Positions 1 through 12,900 of a DNA stretch of 64,000 bases are shown here, one piece after another. Position numbers and translations under genes: made by a program. The stretch spans positions 4,510,375 to 4,574,374 of the forward strand of contig JAKZAN010000002.1 in NCBI GenBank assembly GCA_023053545.1, written 5' to 3'. The notes under the pieces are model-generated. The model saw only the letters and a list, made by a program, of their open reading frames with translations, ran no database searches and was not told the DNA's origin. Within the stretch, counting starts at the first letter, position 1, and each line of letters begins with the position of its first letter. This stretch comes from Lepidurus packardi. Taxonomy: Eukaryota; Arthropoda; Branchiopoda; Notostraca; Triopsidae.

Positions 1-1202
1 TTCTTCTTTTTATTTTTTTCCTCTGGCTCTCTTTCTCTCGTGTGAAATTACAAAGAGAATTAGCTTGGCCTGTTTTAATCACTTGGCATTTAAGGATACC
101 CTACATACAGGTGTGCGTGTTGATTACACGTGTCCATAAATTGCGGGCGTTATTCTCTACTTGAAAGCATATTGCTAGGCGGTTTTCAGGTGTTGATTAC
201 GAGCGTAGCCAATAAAGTACTTATCGAGTCGGGTTTTAGTGTTGAATTGCAAACGCCAGTTGCTACAAACGGGTACACAAACGGAAAAGGGGCCTTTTTA
301 CACAACGAAAATCATGAATCACAACGATGAAGACCACTCAAGGACTTCCGAGGAAATTCAAGGTATTCTAGAGATGTTTACGACAACAAAGATGGGAAAA
401 TACTTTTGCGTAATACCGAAGTTACTAGAAAGCGAAAACCGGCCCCAAACCCCCGAGGTTCCTTACAAATGAAACTCCAATAAAGTAAAATATTGCCAAG
501 GCGATGAACCTGACGGTGAAATTAGGACGCAGCTAAGGCAGGCACGTCAGCCCTCCCCAACCTTTCCTAAACTATGTTTATTCCCGGCTGCTTGACGGAC
601 TTGATAGCTAGGTATTGTTTTAGCACGATGGCATCAAGACAAAAACCAAAAATAAAAGGAAAAAAAGCATCCCATTGTTGGAAAGAGCCGTATGGATGAT
701 TCTGCAGTGTTTTCGAAGCAACTTTCCGTTACATTGAGTCTCTTCAATGTAAAGGGAATGCACGCGCGCATTGAAGCTGCGGGTCTGCACTATTGCACCG
801 GAAAGGAACGGGAATTAACAAAGCAAACACAGCTATTTCCCCGCAAACTGTTGTGTTAGTCAAAGTGTTCAGGCAGGATGTTGCACAAACGTCAAAAGGT
901 CATGTATCAGTTGTCGACACCTCGTAGGAGTCACAACGAGTCGATTTTTGGCCTCTACCGTAGGGCGGGAAATCAACCTAAAATACTTGTTTTCAGTCCA
1001 CCTGTCTTTAAAAGAATTTGTAGCAGTCTATTGTCGAACAACAGCGCGCGGAAGTTTGGGCTGCGGCCAAATTGGACCCTACAGACAAGATGGCGTCCCT
1101 CCACAGGAGTTTTGAACTTGATTTTTATAATAGTAATGCCTTAAAGGGCGATAGGCACCGAACAGACAAACGTTGTCTGAAAACATGGACCTTCAAATAT
1201 AC

Positions 1203-1530
1203 TTTCTAGTCATGTTTTTCTCCATCATGCACAATATAGTGTTCAAACTACTAAATATAGAAATTTCAGATATAGGATCACGCGGCTTTCTGACGTCACA
1301 GAGGTGGTAGATTCTATAGTACCCACAAGCTTTATTGACTTTTTAAAGCATTTAAAGTCAAGTTTTTTTCTAGTCGTGTTTATTTGCCATCATATACGTA
1401 CAAGGTATAGTGATCAAGCTCTTAACAGCAGAAATTTCAAACAGGCTCACGTGGCATCCTGACGTCACAGAGGTGATTGTGTGAGCAGTACCCGCGAGCT
1501 TTATTGAAATTTTTAAAGCATTCTATAAAG
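1203..1530. repeat. Diverged tandem duplication, about 164-bp period, each copy with a TGACGTCA palindrome
   Basis: Two copies start with TTTCTAGTC near 1203 and 1367 and keep the same order of shared blocks: a CATCAT stretch, GAAATTTCA, CTGACGTCACAGAGGTG, then AGCTTTATTGA and TTTTTAAAGCATT. The TGACGTCA core lies at 1291-1298 and 1460-1467. Divergence is considerable between the blocks, so the duplication is not recent. A related stretch occurs near 35.27-35.44 kb, so this may be part of a dispersed repeat family. Confidence 0.6.
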
Positions 1531-4264
1531 AGTAACCATGGTAATAAGGTGCCATACGTCCGTGACATCATAGCGGGGATCGCTTGCCAACAAAACTCGT
1601 GAATGGTTGTTCGAAAACAACTTGCAGTGAGTTTCTACAATTCTTAGAATACTCCAGACAACCAGAAACATTTGGTGGCGTTCGATTTCTTAAGTGGACT
1701 GACCTATTAGCTCCTTTTTGCTGGATTTGCATGTCAATAGTCATGACCTCTTTAGTGGGAGAGAAACGCTTCAATTGTTGTTCACTTCGAAAATCTTGTA
1801 AGGTCACGCCAATGACCTTAATCAGCTCAAAGAGGTCACGTTCTAACAGGTCGCTGAGGTGAAACAGGTCGCATCACATCTATTAGCCTAAGAAGAGACC
1901 CTAACCCGGATCCCTCCGTCACGTAGAACGGTACGTACCGTACACTACAAGTATACGATACAATAATATTCCTTGATCTTTTCGACTCTCTGACCATGGA
2001 CGGCCTTGGATTTTGATTTTTGTAACGGCGGCTCTCCGTAGCGGAATGGAAAGAACATGTTGAAACTTATTGAAACTAGAGTGTAGGTGAAGGGAATAAG
2101 GGCGTCTGCACCGTGCACACCTGGAATGTATACCAGGTCTGACGAAGGAGAACCGTTAGACGTAGGCACCGTTATAGAGGCTTAGGAGATTCTTCACGTT
2201 GAAGGCTTGGGCCGCCTGTCTGTAGGTCGCCTGTATCGTGGGACAATGCCAGTCGTGTCTGTGCGGACGGAATGGTCACTGTGATGTGCTTAGACTTGGA
2301 CGGTCATGTTCCTAAAACTATGGATACTAACATTATTACCCAGAAACACCCCTCTTCAGCTGGTGAGTCTTTATATCCATCACTTTACTGCAATATCGAA
2401 GCTTCAAAACGCTTCCCAGTCTTCGTGTTTGTGCGTTGTGTAGTCGTGTAACAGCAGCCATGTTACCAGGTTCAAAAGGTCACACGTTACACGTATACCA
2501 ACTCTATAGGCCTAATAAAAACACGGAAGTTTGTGCCGAGCCAGGAATGGGGGAAGGGAAACAGCGACGTCCTCGGCCCTGGTGGAAAACCTTGTTAAGA
2601 ACGTCCAGCATGGGTTCGGGAACGCACATGAAACGCAAGCTCCTATTCCCTTCTCGAAACAAAAAACATGAAAAAAATCTATGTCGTGGTGCTTGCGGAT
2701 ACCGTCGTGTCCCTGGCCCTGGCCTCGGCTCCCTGCATGTAGAGGCCCCGGATAGGGGGTGAATTGGATAGAAGAACATTTAGTAGAGTGAGATCATGGA
2801 TCGATTCTAGACGAGCGTCGAGAGCGTCGACCTTTCCTGTCCTGGACGAGTAGATAGTAGTGTAGAAAACAAAAAAGAAATAAAAAAAACGAAATCGACA
2901 GGGATTTGAATGTGATTCTTGTTAGCGGGTTAAAGTAACAGGATCAAGTTCAACCAAATGGTACAGTACGAGTCATGACTTATTTTTGACCTTCTGAAAG
3001 ACAACTAAAACGAGACTGCGGCAGAGAAAACGGTAAAGACGCCTTAAAGAAAAATGTGTTTTTTTTTTTGCTTGAAAAAAAGGAGGAACAACAAAAAAAG
3101 GAGAAGAGAGTAGACAGGGGAAATGGCGGGATGCCAGAGCCGATCCTGGAGTGCAGAGACTACGGAACGACGCCGGAGACGTCTGACGTCACGTTGACTT
3201 TGGAAGGTCATGGCCCCGCGTGGAGTCTCGGGCGTTTCGTAGACTTCTGACCGTAAAGATAGCTATCTTGACTCAGTTTTGGCCTTATCGAGTTGCCTGT
3301 AATCTAGATTAACTGTAACTATACATTTCGAGTTTTCGACTATGAGTCGAGCAAACGTTAGGGAAATAGGGGGGGCGTGAGGCTTAGGATAAGGTTCCCG
3401 CCCCGGCTCAGGTGAACAACCTCCCCTGTAGAAACGCAACGCCGACGTGGAACGGGAGTGCCGAACGCACTAGGCTCGTTTGTTTTACGGCCTTTATTTG
3501 TGTGCGTAGAAAGCCTCCGGTGATGTGTAGGGAACGTTGCATCAGGAATGTACCATGAATCTAAAAATGTTAAAATTTGTAGTGACTATCGCAACTCAAA
3601 TTTCCAATTTCCTATGGACTTTTTCTTCACCCTTGTATAAAAAGTCTTTAAAAAAAAACTCCAAAAACTCCTTGGAAGGAAACCAAATAAATAAAAATAA
3701 AGCCGAGCTATTTCATATTCTTTTTTCAAGAAAAAATAAGCAAAAGAGGGTGGAGGGGTGGGGAGAACGCCGTACACACTCTAGCTAACCGTAATGCAGT
3801 ATCGATCCTGGAAGGAAAAGCAAAAGAGAGAACAAGGAAGACGGGGACCTAAGAGGGTGAAATGCTCTTCGGGGTGAGCTTTTGCAATGTCAAGGGGGTT
3901 GGGGGTAGATGAGGAAGAAGGGGAATATTTCGAAAAGGCGAAAGCAAGCGAAAGGCGTCGGAGGGAGAGGACGTTGACCTATTAGAAAGGAAAAGGGAGT
4001 TGGGAGGAAGAAAAAAGGGTAGCTCCGTATTCGTATTTTCCCCCTTGTGCGATGTTATAAGAAAGGAGGGAAGAGGGTGAATGCGTAAGCAATGTGCGTG
4101 AGTGCGTATACGTGAGTAAAAGCGTGTAATGAGTCCTTGGTAGTCCTATAGAGACCCATAGTAGAGCACAAACGTGGGCACCCATGCTGGGTCTTGGTTA
4201 ATCGATACAACTGGATTAGGTTTTTGCTTCACGACATGAAGCTATCCTTTATTCACAATCTACC

Positions 4265-4690
4265 CCTTGGTGCATAACTTCCCTTTTTTATTTACATAAA
4301 AAGGCATAGAAATCCTACCAATCATTCTGTCTTTTCAAACATATTATACCCGTAATCAAGAGTTTTATTTTAAAATACACAGTAAATAATCTTTAACATT
4401 TAAAGAATCCCCAATTTTCTGAAAACTATTTAAAAACTTCATGTATTTTTTTCAAATTAGCCAGAATTTTCGGCAAACCAAAGTAACTTACCCTTGAAAA
4501 TAAATTCCCTTTTAATTTAAATAAAAATGCACAGAAATACTAGATATCATTTTGTATTTTCGAACATCGTACGCCCTTCATCTTTATCTTTGTAACCAAT
4601 GTAGTTCCACATATTGTTGGTTCAGAATTTTATTTAGATACACAGTAAATAATCCTTAAAATGTAAAGAATGCTTTTGACTTTTCTGAAC
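4265..4690. repeat. Diverged tandem duplication in AT-rich DNA
   Basis: Two roughly 220-bp blocks share ordered segments: a TTCCCTTTT..ATTTA..ATAAAAA start, AGAAAT.CTA, a shared ATACACAGTAAATAATC segment, then TAAAGAAT and TTTTCTGAA. The match is by eye and imperfect. No coding potential is seen. Confidence 0.4.
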
Positions 4691-4696
4691 ACAACA

Positions 4697-4790
4697 TATT
4701 TTGAATATTTATTTATATGTATTATGTATTATTATGTATTTATTATATATTTATTATATATTATTTATTATTAAAAATATATTTCTTTAA
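4697..4790. repeat. AT-only low-complexity tract
   Basis: Repeated TATTTAT/TATTATATA words make up almost the whole stretch. It is followed, up to about 5060, by an A-rich run with degenerate GAAAAATTTGGAAA words. Confidence 0.7.
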
Positions 4791-7559
4791 GAAATCAGCC
4801 TGGTTTCGAAATTTTTCACAATTTTTCGAAATTTTCAATTTTTTCTGCATTTTCGAAATTTAAACCTGCTTCTCTGTTTCTTTCTTTCATTCTCCGTCTC
4901 TAATATTAAGCTGCAGTGATCATATAGATCATTTGGAATTTTTTTAAATGGAAAAATTGGAAGAAAATTAAAAATTTGGAAAACATTGAAAAATCTAGAA
5001 AAGCTGAAAAATTTGGAAAGAATTGAAACCTTGAAAAAATATTGAAATTTCAAAAAATGTGTTTTGTACGAAAAGACTTGTTGCGAATACAACTTCTCCC
5101 ATCCAAGGTTACTGCAGATCATTGAACGAGGCATTCCAAGTCATTGATTTGTTCGATTAAGCGTGAGAGTCGAGTGGAGTTTAGCACGGCGCGGAGACGG
5201 AACTGGAAACTATCCGCTTAAGATTGCTGCATAGTTTGACCGAGCGGTATCTAACGTAATATTTCGGTCCTCTGAAAAGAAAAAGAAAAGAATTCCCGTT
5301 GGTTTTTCTTACCTTGCCGGGAGCAGTAGGTGAGCTGGTGGGTTCTTACCTAGTAAATGACTCGCCAGCATAGTTACCACGCAACGCAGGTATAACGAAA
5401 CGGCGTCAGTCAGCATCTAAAACGCAGGCAGCTCCGAAAAGCAGCAAGCCAACGGAAGTTGTAACGGGATTGCCGATGGGCTTGTTTTGCCTTGTGCCAG
5501 TCCCGGCTATAAACAGCCTTTCCTTTCCGTGCTTTCCATACTTTCCATGCTTTGTGCCTTCCCTTTGCATGCTTTGCGTTTGTCTATTTCACTCTTTCCC
5601 GCAAGGTGTGTTGTGTTTACATGCATCTATGCAGGCGTATAGAAGTACAGCAACTTGTTCGTTCGCTATTCGTTCGGTAGAAGCTTATGGAAGAATCGTG
5701 GAAAGTTTTTCAGAGTCGAGTCTTGGCGTCCTCCTTTCCAAACTACCTTTAGCAGAGTTTGTTGGCCCCTGTCCGTTTATGGCTTGCCCAGAAAGCTTCC
5801 CATCGTTTGCTCCGTGATGCATTTAAATAGCAGGTTGCTGGAAAGGAAACGAAAACTTGCAAAGAGTGAAAGTGGTAGCCAGCATCATGAGCATGAGGTG
5901 TTAGGGGCCAAGAGACAAGGGCATCCATGCTAATGAATGCCGAGTGCTGTTGATGTCATTCGCTCAACGCACGGTTTGTTTTTTATCGGTTCAAACAAAT
6001 GAGTAACACATAATTATTGACCTAATTAGCTGCAGATTGTATTGAATGCTTTTCATATCCTGTCTCGAAATGAAAAAAAAAACTTGGCATTAGGAAGTTG
6101 TAAAAGTAGACTTATGCCAGCGATCTGTAGGGGTGAATGCGCTCGCAATGGGAAATTTTCACAATTCGGAGGGTGAAAGTGACGTACTGTACTAGTACCA
6201 GGCAACCGAGCTAAAAAAGTAAAAGCGATCTGTTTACAAGTGCATTGACAGTTCGGTTCTCGCTAAAGAGTCATTGGCCTATATGAAACTTTGGAATTGA
6301 AGTTAGACAAGCAAACGTTTTTAGTTGCACCGTTCTAAAAGAAAAAGAAGGTTAAAAAAGGGAAAGAGTTTCAAACTTTGGTGTGCAGCACCAGCACCGT
6401 TTTACCCATACTCGTATGCCTCATATAGGTCAATGAGCTATGTTTGTATATGTGTGGTATCTGTCGACTCTATCAAAAAAGGCTCATTTGCATGACGCAT
6501 TCTAGGGCAATGACACCCTCTTCATCTCCCCATCCCCACCCTCTTGTACATACTTTTCCATCCCCATCTCTCCGCGTTAGTGTACGGTTGGGATAGGACC
6601 CGGGAAATCTAGATCACCAAGTGAGTAACACTGCATGATGATAAAGTGTAGCAGTGCCCTATTTACAGAAGACAGTGTTCCGAACCCCTTTTATCTTCGT
6701 AGGGATTTATTGCACCCACCTGATTCGAAAATTACCCTAAAAACACAACGGAAAAATTAATTGAGCGGGTGAACGTTCCTTGGCGTATTAAAATTAAACT
6801 AAATTATCATCGTGTATTCAAATGAAAAGTAGAACTGCAATGTCGCACGTGTGAGTGCGACTTCTTTCCCTATCCGAATATAAATGTATAGTAAAACATT
6901 TCGAGAGTTACTGCAATTGGCATTCGGGGATGGGGATGCAAGGGAAATGGGTCGCTTTTGGAACCACTTTTGGAACGGGCAATGACACCAAATGGAGCAA
7001 GCTTTGGGGGAAGACAAAAAGAGAGAGAAAGTGGATAGTAATATTATGTACTTGATTGTTGGCCGTGGTGGATCGGGCCAGGATCACCGGGATGGCTCTT
7101 ACGGCTGTACAATGGTAATCGTGAGTGGTAGATCCTTGGCTTGTAGTTCGTCGGTGTGCTGTAACCGCTCTCTCTTTCCCTTGGCGGGTTCTCTGGGCGC
7201 CTTTAGTAGGTCTAGTAGCTAAGTTTCTAGGCGCGGGGATTTCCTTCTTGCAGTTTGTTCCACACAGAAAACGTGTTTCACCTGATCGGGCCAACGTAGC
7301 CGGGGCTAAGTTAGCTCCGTAGAGCTAAGCTTAGCTTTCGTTCTAGTTCCGATGGATAGGTCTCCCGTGAGCGGTCGTTGAGTAGGGTGGGTGTCTGTCT
7401 GTCCTGTACTCTCCTGTCCTGTCGGCGTGCCGGTCGTGTAGAGTGCCGGTCCAGGTAGAGTGAATCTAGCTCCAACATACACTTGGAACAGTACCAGTAC
7501 GCGCAGAGCAGGCGAGGGGGAAAGTTGAATTGTCGCAATCCACCCAACTCTTTTATAAA

Positions 7560-7800
7560 TAAATACATCTATCTACATATAGATACATTAACCAATTTAA
7601 GCCCAAGTGATCACAAACCAAGCAAACTAGTGCGTTTATTGAGGAACAAAGTGTGAACGTGAACGATAAAAGAAGCAAATCGAACCGAGTGATAAAAACG
7701 AATCCATTACTTTGAAAGTGACTTTTCGTTTGTTATTGCAGTTGTTTCAAACTCTTAACACCAGCCTAGCTATTGAACGGAGTATTATGTGCAAAGTACC
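7560..7800 (+). other. Possible 5' UTR exon upstream of Hr4
   Basis: A strong donor GTAAGT at 7801 follows A-rich, non-repetitive sequence, and the next clear acceptor on this strand that leads into coding sequence is at 9939-9940. Joining them would place a short upstream ORF (ATG at 7787) that stops soon after the junction, so the exon would be untranslated. The left border is unknown. This is inference from one splice signal only. Confidence 0.2.
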
Positions 7801-9945
7801 GTAAGTGGATTTTCTCTGATACTTTTTTTGTTGAGTTTGAACCACAGAGACGAAATGTAGCACAGTAGGTGTCTTAGAAAGACCGGTTCTATAGGGCTTG
7901 CTATATAGGGAAAGAAACGCGTATGGACGAAACTAACGGTTCGGCTCACGTGGTTTCGACGACTTTTTGCTGGGAGTCTTCGACAAGGGGGTACTCGGTA
8001 CGTATTTAGGCACAGGTATTGGTCTGCTGGTCTTGGCTCAGGTGGGAAAGCGGAAGTTGGAATAGCTTGCAGATGAGAGGATGGGACCAGTGACCTACTC
8101 ACCCAAAATTCCGCACACCTCTCTCCTATCCTTCAATTTAATTTCTTCTCTCTCTCTCTGTATTCCCCTCTTTTTTAAGGTCTTTGTGAAAGAGCCTTTC
8201 TACTCCCTTTGCTGGCCAGGAGATCACTAAAGCGGATTGATGGCTTTTTGGAACTACAATTGACTTTGACCCAGAATCGCGAAACTTGAGCTGGCTACTT
8301 TTTTATTATTATTATGGTTTAGGTCCAACATGCAATGTTTGCATTAGATTGAAGCAACCCTAAACAAGAGTTCGTTTTGAAAAATGTGGAGCATATGCGT
8401 AAGGGTTCATGGAAGTGGAAGTAGGACGTTTAGCAACGAAAATGCCTCATTGTTCTTTGGGGTTTCATGGCTTTTTCCTCCTTTTTGCGGTCTTGTCGCT
8501 CTCGGATTCGCTTCACTTTCGACGTCGCAGACGCTCCTGCTCCGTTTTTTGTTTCGGCTGCCGTCGAAAAGAAATCGGGACGTTGAACTGGCTCTTTCAC
8601 TTGGCCTCATTACTGAACGTTCAACCCAGCCAAACCGCCCAGTTATTGCTTCCATACTTGCAACTTTTCTAGATTTCAGCTTAGCTTTCCATCAAACTTT
8701 CAATCAATGAAGCCCATATTCACTTTTCGTTGACGTTTCTGGCGAATAAATTACTCAAGGAAAAGAAATTAAACAATAAAACGAAAGCACAAAGAGAACA
8801 AAAGTGGGAAACACTATATCTATCTAATACCAGTAGACAGCAGCAAAAATTATACCAGAGATAACTTTTGTTTTAAGTTACGGAGTTACGGTAAAAGCTG
8901 ATGATGGCTGACCTAATTTGGCTTCCTTCCTGTATTTCCTGTTTCGCTAAAGACTAGGCCCAAGTAATGCCGGACTTAAGCTATGTCCTAGTTGGGCAAA
9001 AGCCACCCTTCTCTCTGACGCAATTCCCTGTAACTCACCCTTCAAGTCACCCTTCAAGGAGGGGTGGCTTAGCCTATTTACGTCTTGCTAAGGAAAGGCT
9101 GAAAGAAAATGGCAACACTATTGCGTGTAAGAGAAGAAGAAGAAAAAAAGAGAAAACTCTAATAAGCCTATGATAGAAAAAGGTCCTGGGAACCGTGACC
9201 TCGACAATTCTTGTTTACCGTAACGGACTTTCTACGGTTTGGACTATTGTTGCCCAAAATGGCTGCCGTTGCACACAAACAAAAACGTTCGAAAATAGGC
9301 TAATAGGACCCGTTTCTGGCAATGAAGAACCGCTTCTTGTGTATTTTGGACCGCATGGACTTTTGAAAGGTCCTCGTCCGTCTTCTTGTTAAGATAGGAA
9401 TAGAAAATAACTTGAATATAAGGAGTGGGTGGAATTGCGTCGGGAGGGTAAGAATGAGATGAAACAGCAACCTTACCCCCCTTGCTGGGGTTATGCATCA
9501 TGTTGTGTATTATGTTCGGCCTACTGAGCGTAGCCTTGGCAGTATGCATCTTTGTATAGTACTGTAATGTACTAGAAGAGCGCGAGGGAGGGGGGGGGAG
9601 GCAAGAGTGGGCCGTTTTTACGCAATCGTTCGCTTTTACCACGCAACAGCCCTCCCCGCATCCCCCTCGCATTCATTATGAAAGAGATTGGCAAAACCCA
9701 AGGCCTCCTTTTCTCTTCCCAACTTGTTTACGACGAAAAGCCTCGGTTTCCTCCCCCCACCCCACTTTTGCCAGCTTTTGTTATCGAATTTTAGGCCTAC
9801 TTTTGATTGGGTTGCCAGTATACACATTCGTTCAGTGTTTATTTAGTCATATGAAGATAAGGCGAACACGCTTTTGCCCCAATTAACATGAAAATCATTT
9901 GGAGCTAAACAACTTTTTATTTTTGGTGCGTGTTTTACAGGCAGC

Positions 9946-12900
9946 ATGACTGTTACGGTATTGGTGTCTGATAGCGGTAACGAAGGAAACATGAGTCTTT
10001 TCCAAGACTTGAAGCTCAAGCGCCGGAAGGTTGACTCGAGATGCAGCAGTGATGGTAAGTGATCTCATTAGTCATTTCATTTTCATAATTAAGAGATTTT
10101 TAGTATTGATAAAGCTAAAGATTTTCTTTCTTTTTTTAATCGTGTTGTAGGTGAAAGCGTAGTGGATACGAGTACGGCTTCTTCCTCACCCGATTCCGTC
10201 AACGAGGTTGGTTTAGCCGAGGCAGCCACACCGTCACCTAAGACGATGGACACGCCCCATTCACCAGCTTTAGTCATCGCGTTGCCCGATGAGGAAAACC
10301 TACGAGACAGGTAAAAAAAGGGAAAAAACTGCAATAATACAATAAAAGTGAAAATAAAATGGAGGAAAAAACGCTAACAGAAAAAAGTACAGTAGATGCT
10401 GCTTTTGTGATCACTAGGTTATTAGAATCAGCCGCTTTATGGAATCAAACTTTAAAGCAAAGATACAAAATAATATATCTCATAGCTTTTTAATCGGTTA
10501 TTAGAAGCACACTTTCGGATATTGTAATCAACTTCAAAAGAATCTTCACATGCACAGTAACGAAACTGCAGTAGTGATTGCTACATGGACTTTGCGTATT
10601 GACCGATGACATTGCTTTTACGTCGTTTTGACCAATCTTGACATTTCCAGCCTACTACTATACGCATAGGGGGGAATCCCTCCTAAATTCGCAGTAAACG
10701 TTAAAATATTACGGCTCAAAAATTTTTTAGCCGAAAGAATTTAGAAGATACCTATGAATGTTAAATTGAAGAAGCCACGAGCCTTATTGATGTCAATAAA
10801 TAATAATATGCACTTAACAAACGTGATCACAATAAGCGGGGTCTACTATAATAATACAATAAAAAATAAAATGAAAGAGATAGGGAAATTTATAGATAAA
10901 ATTCTAATAAATTAGAAGGTAATTGTAAAATCAATTAAACGATTACGCACATTCAGAACCCGGGGCCAGGGAGTACGGTGGTACGTTGAACTACACGAGG
11001 GAAATGAATACTATAGTACTATTGCAGCTTTTCGTCGTTGAGTCATCTAGATTTCCCCCCTTATTCATCCCCTTTTGGTGTTCTTACTAGTACTCGTGTG
11101 CAAAAGCGATGATAAATGAAGGACGAAGAGGGGGTGGGAGTTAGGGATATAGTACTAGCTACGGGGGGAGAAAAACACTATTAATCAATAGAATTCTTAG
11201 CTGAGCTAAGGAGTAAAGGGCTAGGGCAATGGCCCCGTGAAAAAGTGTGTTTGGATCGAACGCTGACAGAAATGACGCGCCAATTTCGTGTTTATTAGTC
11301 TTAAGCGATTACCGTTTGTTTTCCTTTTTTCTTGTAGATCGTCCCCAGATTCCATGATGAAGGAAATAGAACGACCTTCAAGCATTTCATCACCCCCATT
11401 CGTAGCAGTTAAAAGAGAACGTTGCGAAGATGATGAGCCCAGTTTTTTGCCCCACCCGCAATTAAGGGAAGCGCAAGGCAACAACATATTCGATGGAGGT
11501 GGCCTCAGCAGACGTTACGAAAGTAATAACATGAATGGCGATAGTGTCATCGTGCGACGAACTTTTCCTACCTGGAAAACGCCCAGTCTAGCCCCGTCAC
11601 CGTCGCTGCTCACGTCGAGTAACAGCAAGACCGAACCGGACATGTTGACGTTCTCGGTAACGCGCGAAAGTCCTTCGCCTCGACGACCGCCGTCGATGCC
11701 GTCTGTGAGCAGTTCGGACACGCCTTCTTTTTCTCCGCCCCGCCCTTCAACTATCAATTGGCCGACCAACATGGAGAACAATCCTGCGAGTCAGGAGCGG
11801 GAGAAAGACATGACCACTTCTCACATTCAAGCGTACAAGAACGGAATGCGTCCCGATGTGATCTACAGCAGCCATTTGAAAAACCCCACCTCGGCGTTAA
11901 GGAAGTCGCCGCCTGTGGTGATAAACCCCGCCCAAGAGGGTCCAGCCGGCAGTCCGCACTCGGTGAACTCGGTGATGATTCAGCCGGGCGAGCCCAAACC
12001 TCGCGTTCCTACAGTAATTCTAGGAGAGTCCGGGGGTGTGAAAACGATGGTGTGGGCGGGTCACTGGGCGGATAACAAGTCCCAAACTCCGCCTTCTACT
12101 CCTCCTTCTCGACCAAGATCGCTGCCTACACAGCAACACCAATCCTCCGGTCACTCACACGAATCGGGGCAGAATCATCCCAGTCCTCATTATCACCACC
12201 ATCGAGAGCGTGGTCATAGCACGGGCAGTCGAATGGAAACGGATCCCTCGTTTCGTTTGTCCGTTGATGGGTTGCTAAGTCTAGCCCAAGCCCAACAACA
12301 GCAACTGCAGCAGCAAGGAACTTCCCGGAATCTCAATCAACACTCGCCAGCGCAGGTACTTGAGCACTTTTTCTTAACTTAGTTTCTTTTCGTACAAATT
12401 GATTCGAAAAACTTACTTTCACAATATTAACAATAAATACTAATAGTAGCGTAGTAACAAGAGCAATTTCATACTGAGAAGAAATAACAATTAGAAGTAA
12501 AAGAATTTATGTTTATATAGATTTAAAATGAGAATTTCTTATAGCAATAAATCTTAAAAAATATTTATAATTAAGGCCACGCTGTAGTTCAAGTGCTAAA
12601 TCTTTTTAGTCAAAAGATGGCGCTGGTGTCAAACGTTTGAAACAAAACAACACATAGAAACACAACGAAACGACAACGTTGAAATAATTTGGAACAAAAA
12701 TTAAAAAGAAATGTAACGAGATAAATGAAAAATTCTTTTTTAAAAGATATATTAATAGAAATATATTGAAACGCTGGTCAAAAGATCTTTATATAGGATT
12801 TATTTAAACTTATTCAAGTTATGAAAATTTAAAATAAATCATATATCTAAATGTATTGAACTTGGCGTTTGAAGACATTTACATTAAGATATTCAAAAAG

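Larger units (their letters stand above)
1..9940. other. Non-coding flank upstream of Hr4; no gene recognised
   Basis: No open frame here resembles a known protein, and none joins to a neighbour through convincing splice sites. The interval directly precedes the Hr4 start exon, which begins after a clear acceptor at 9939-9940. Part of it is therefore probably 5' UTR exon and a long first intron of Hr4. It holds a diverged tandem duplication with CRE palindromes near 1.2-1.5 kb, another diverged duplication near 4.3-4.7 kb, an AT-only tract at 4.7-4.8 kb and a possible non-coding exon ending at 7800. RNA data would be needed to place the transcription start. Confidence 0.5.

Noticed and set aside
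5470-5933. Two overlapping open frames rich in Cys, Phe and Ser
   Set aside because: Low-complexity composition, no homology recognised and no splice context; treated as chance.
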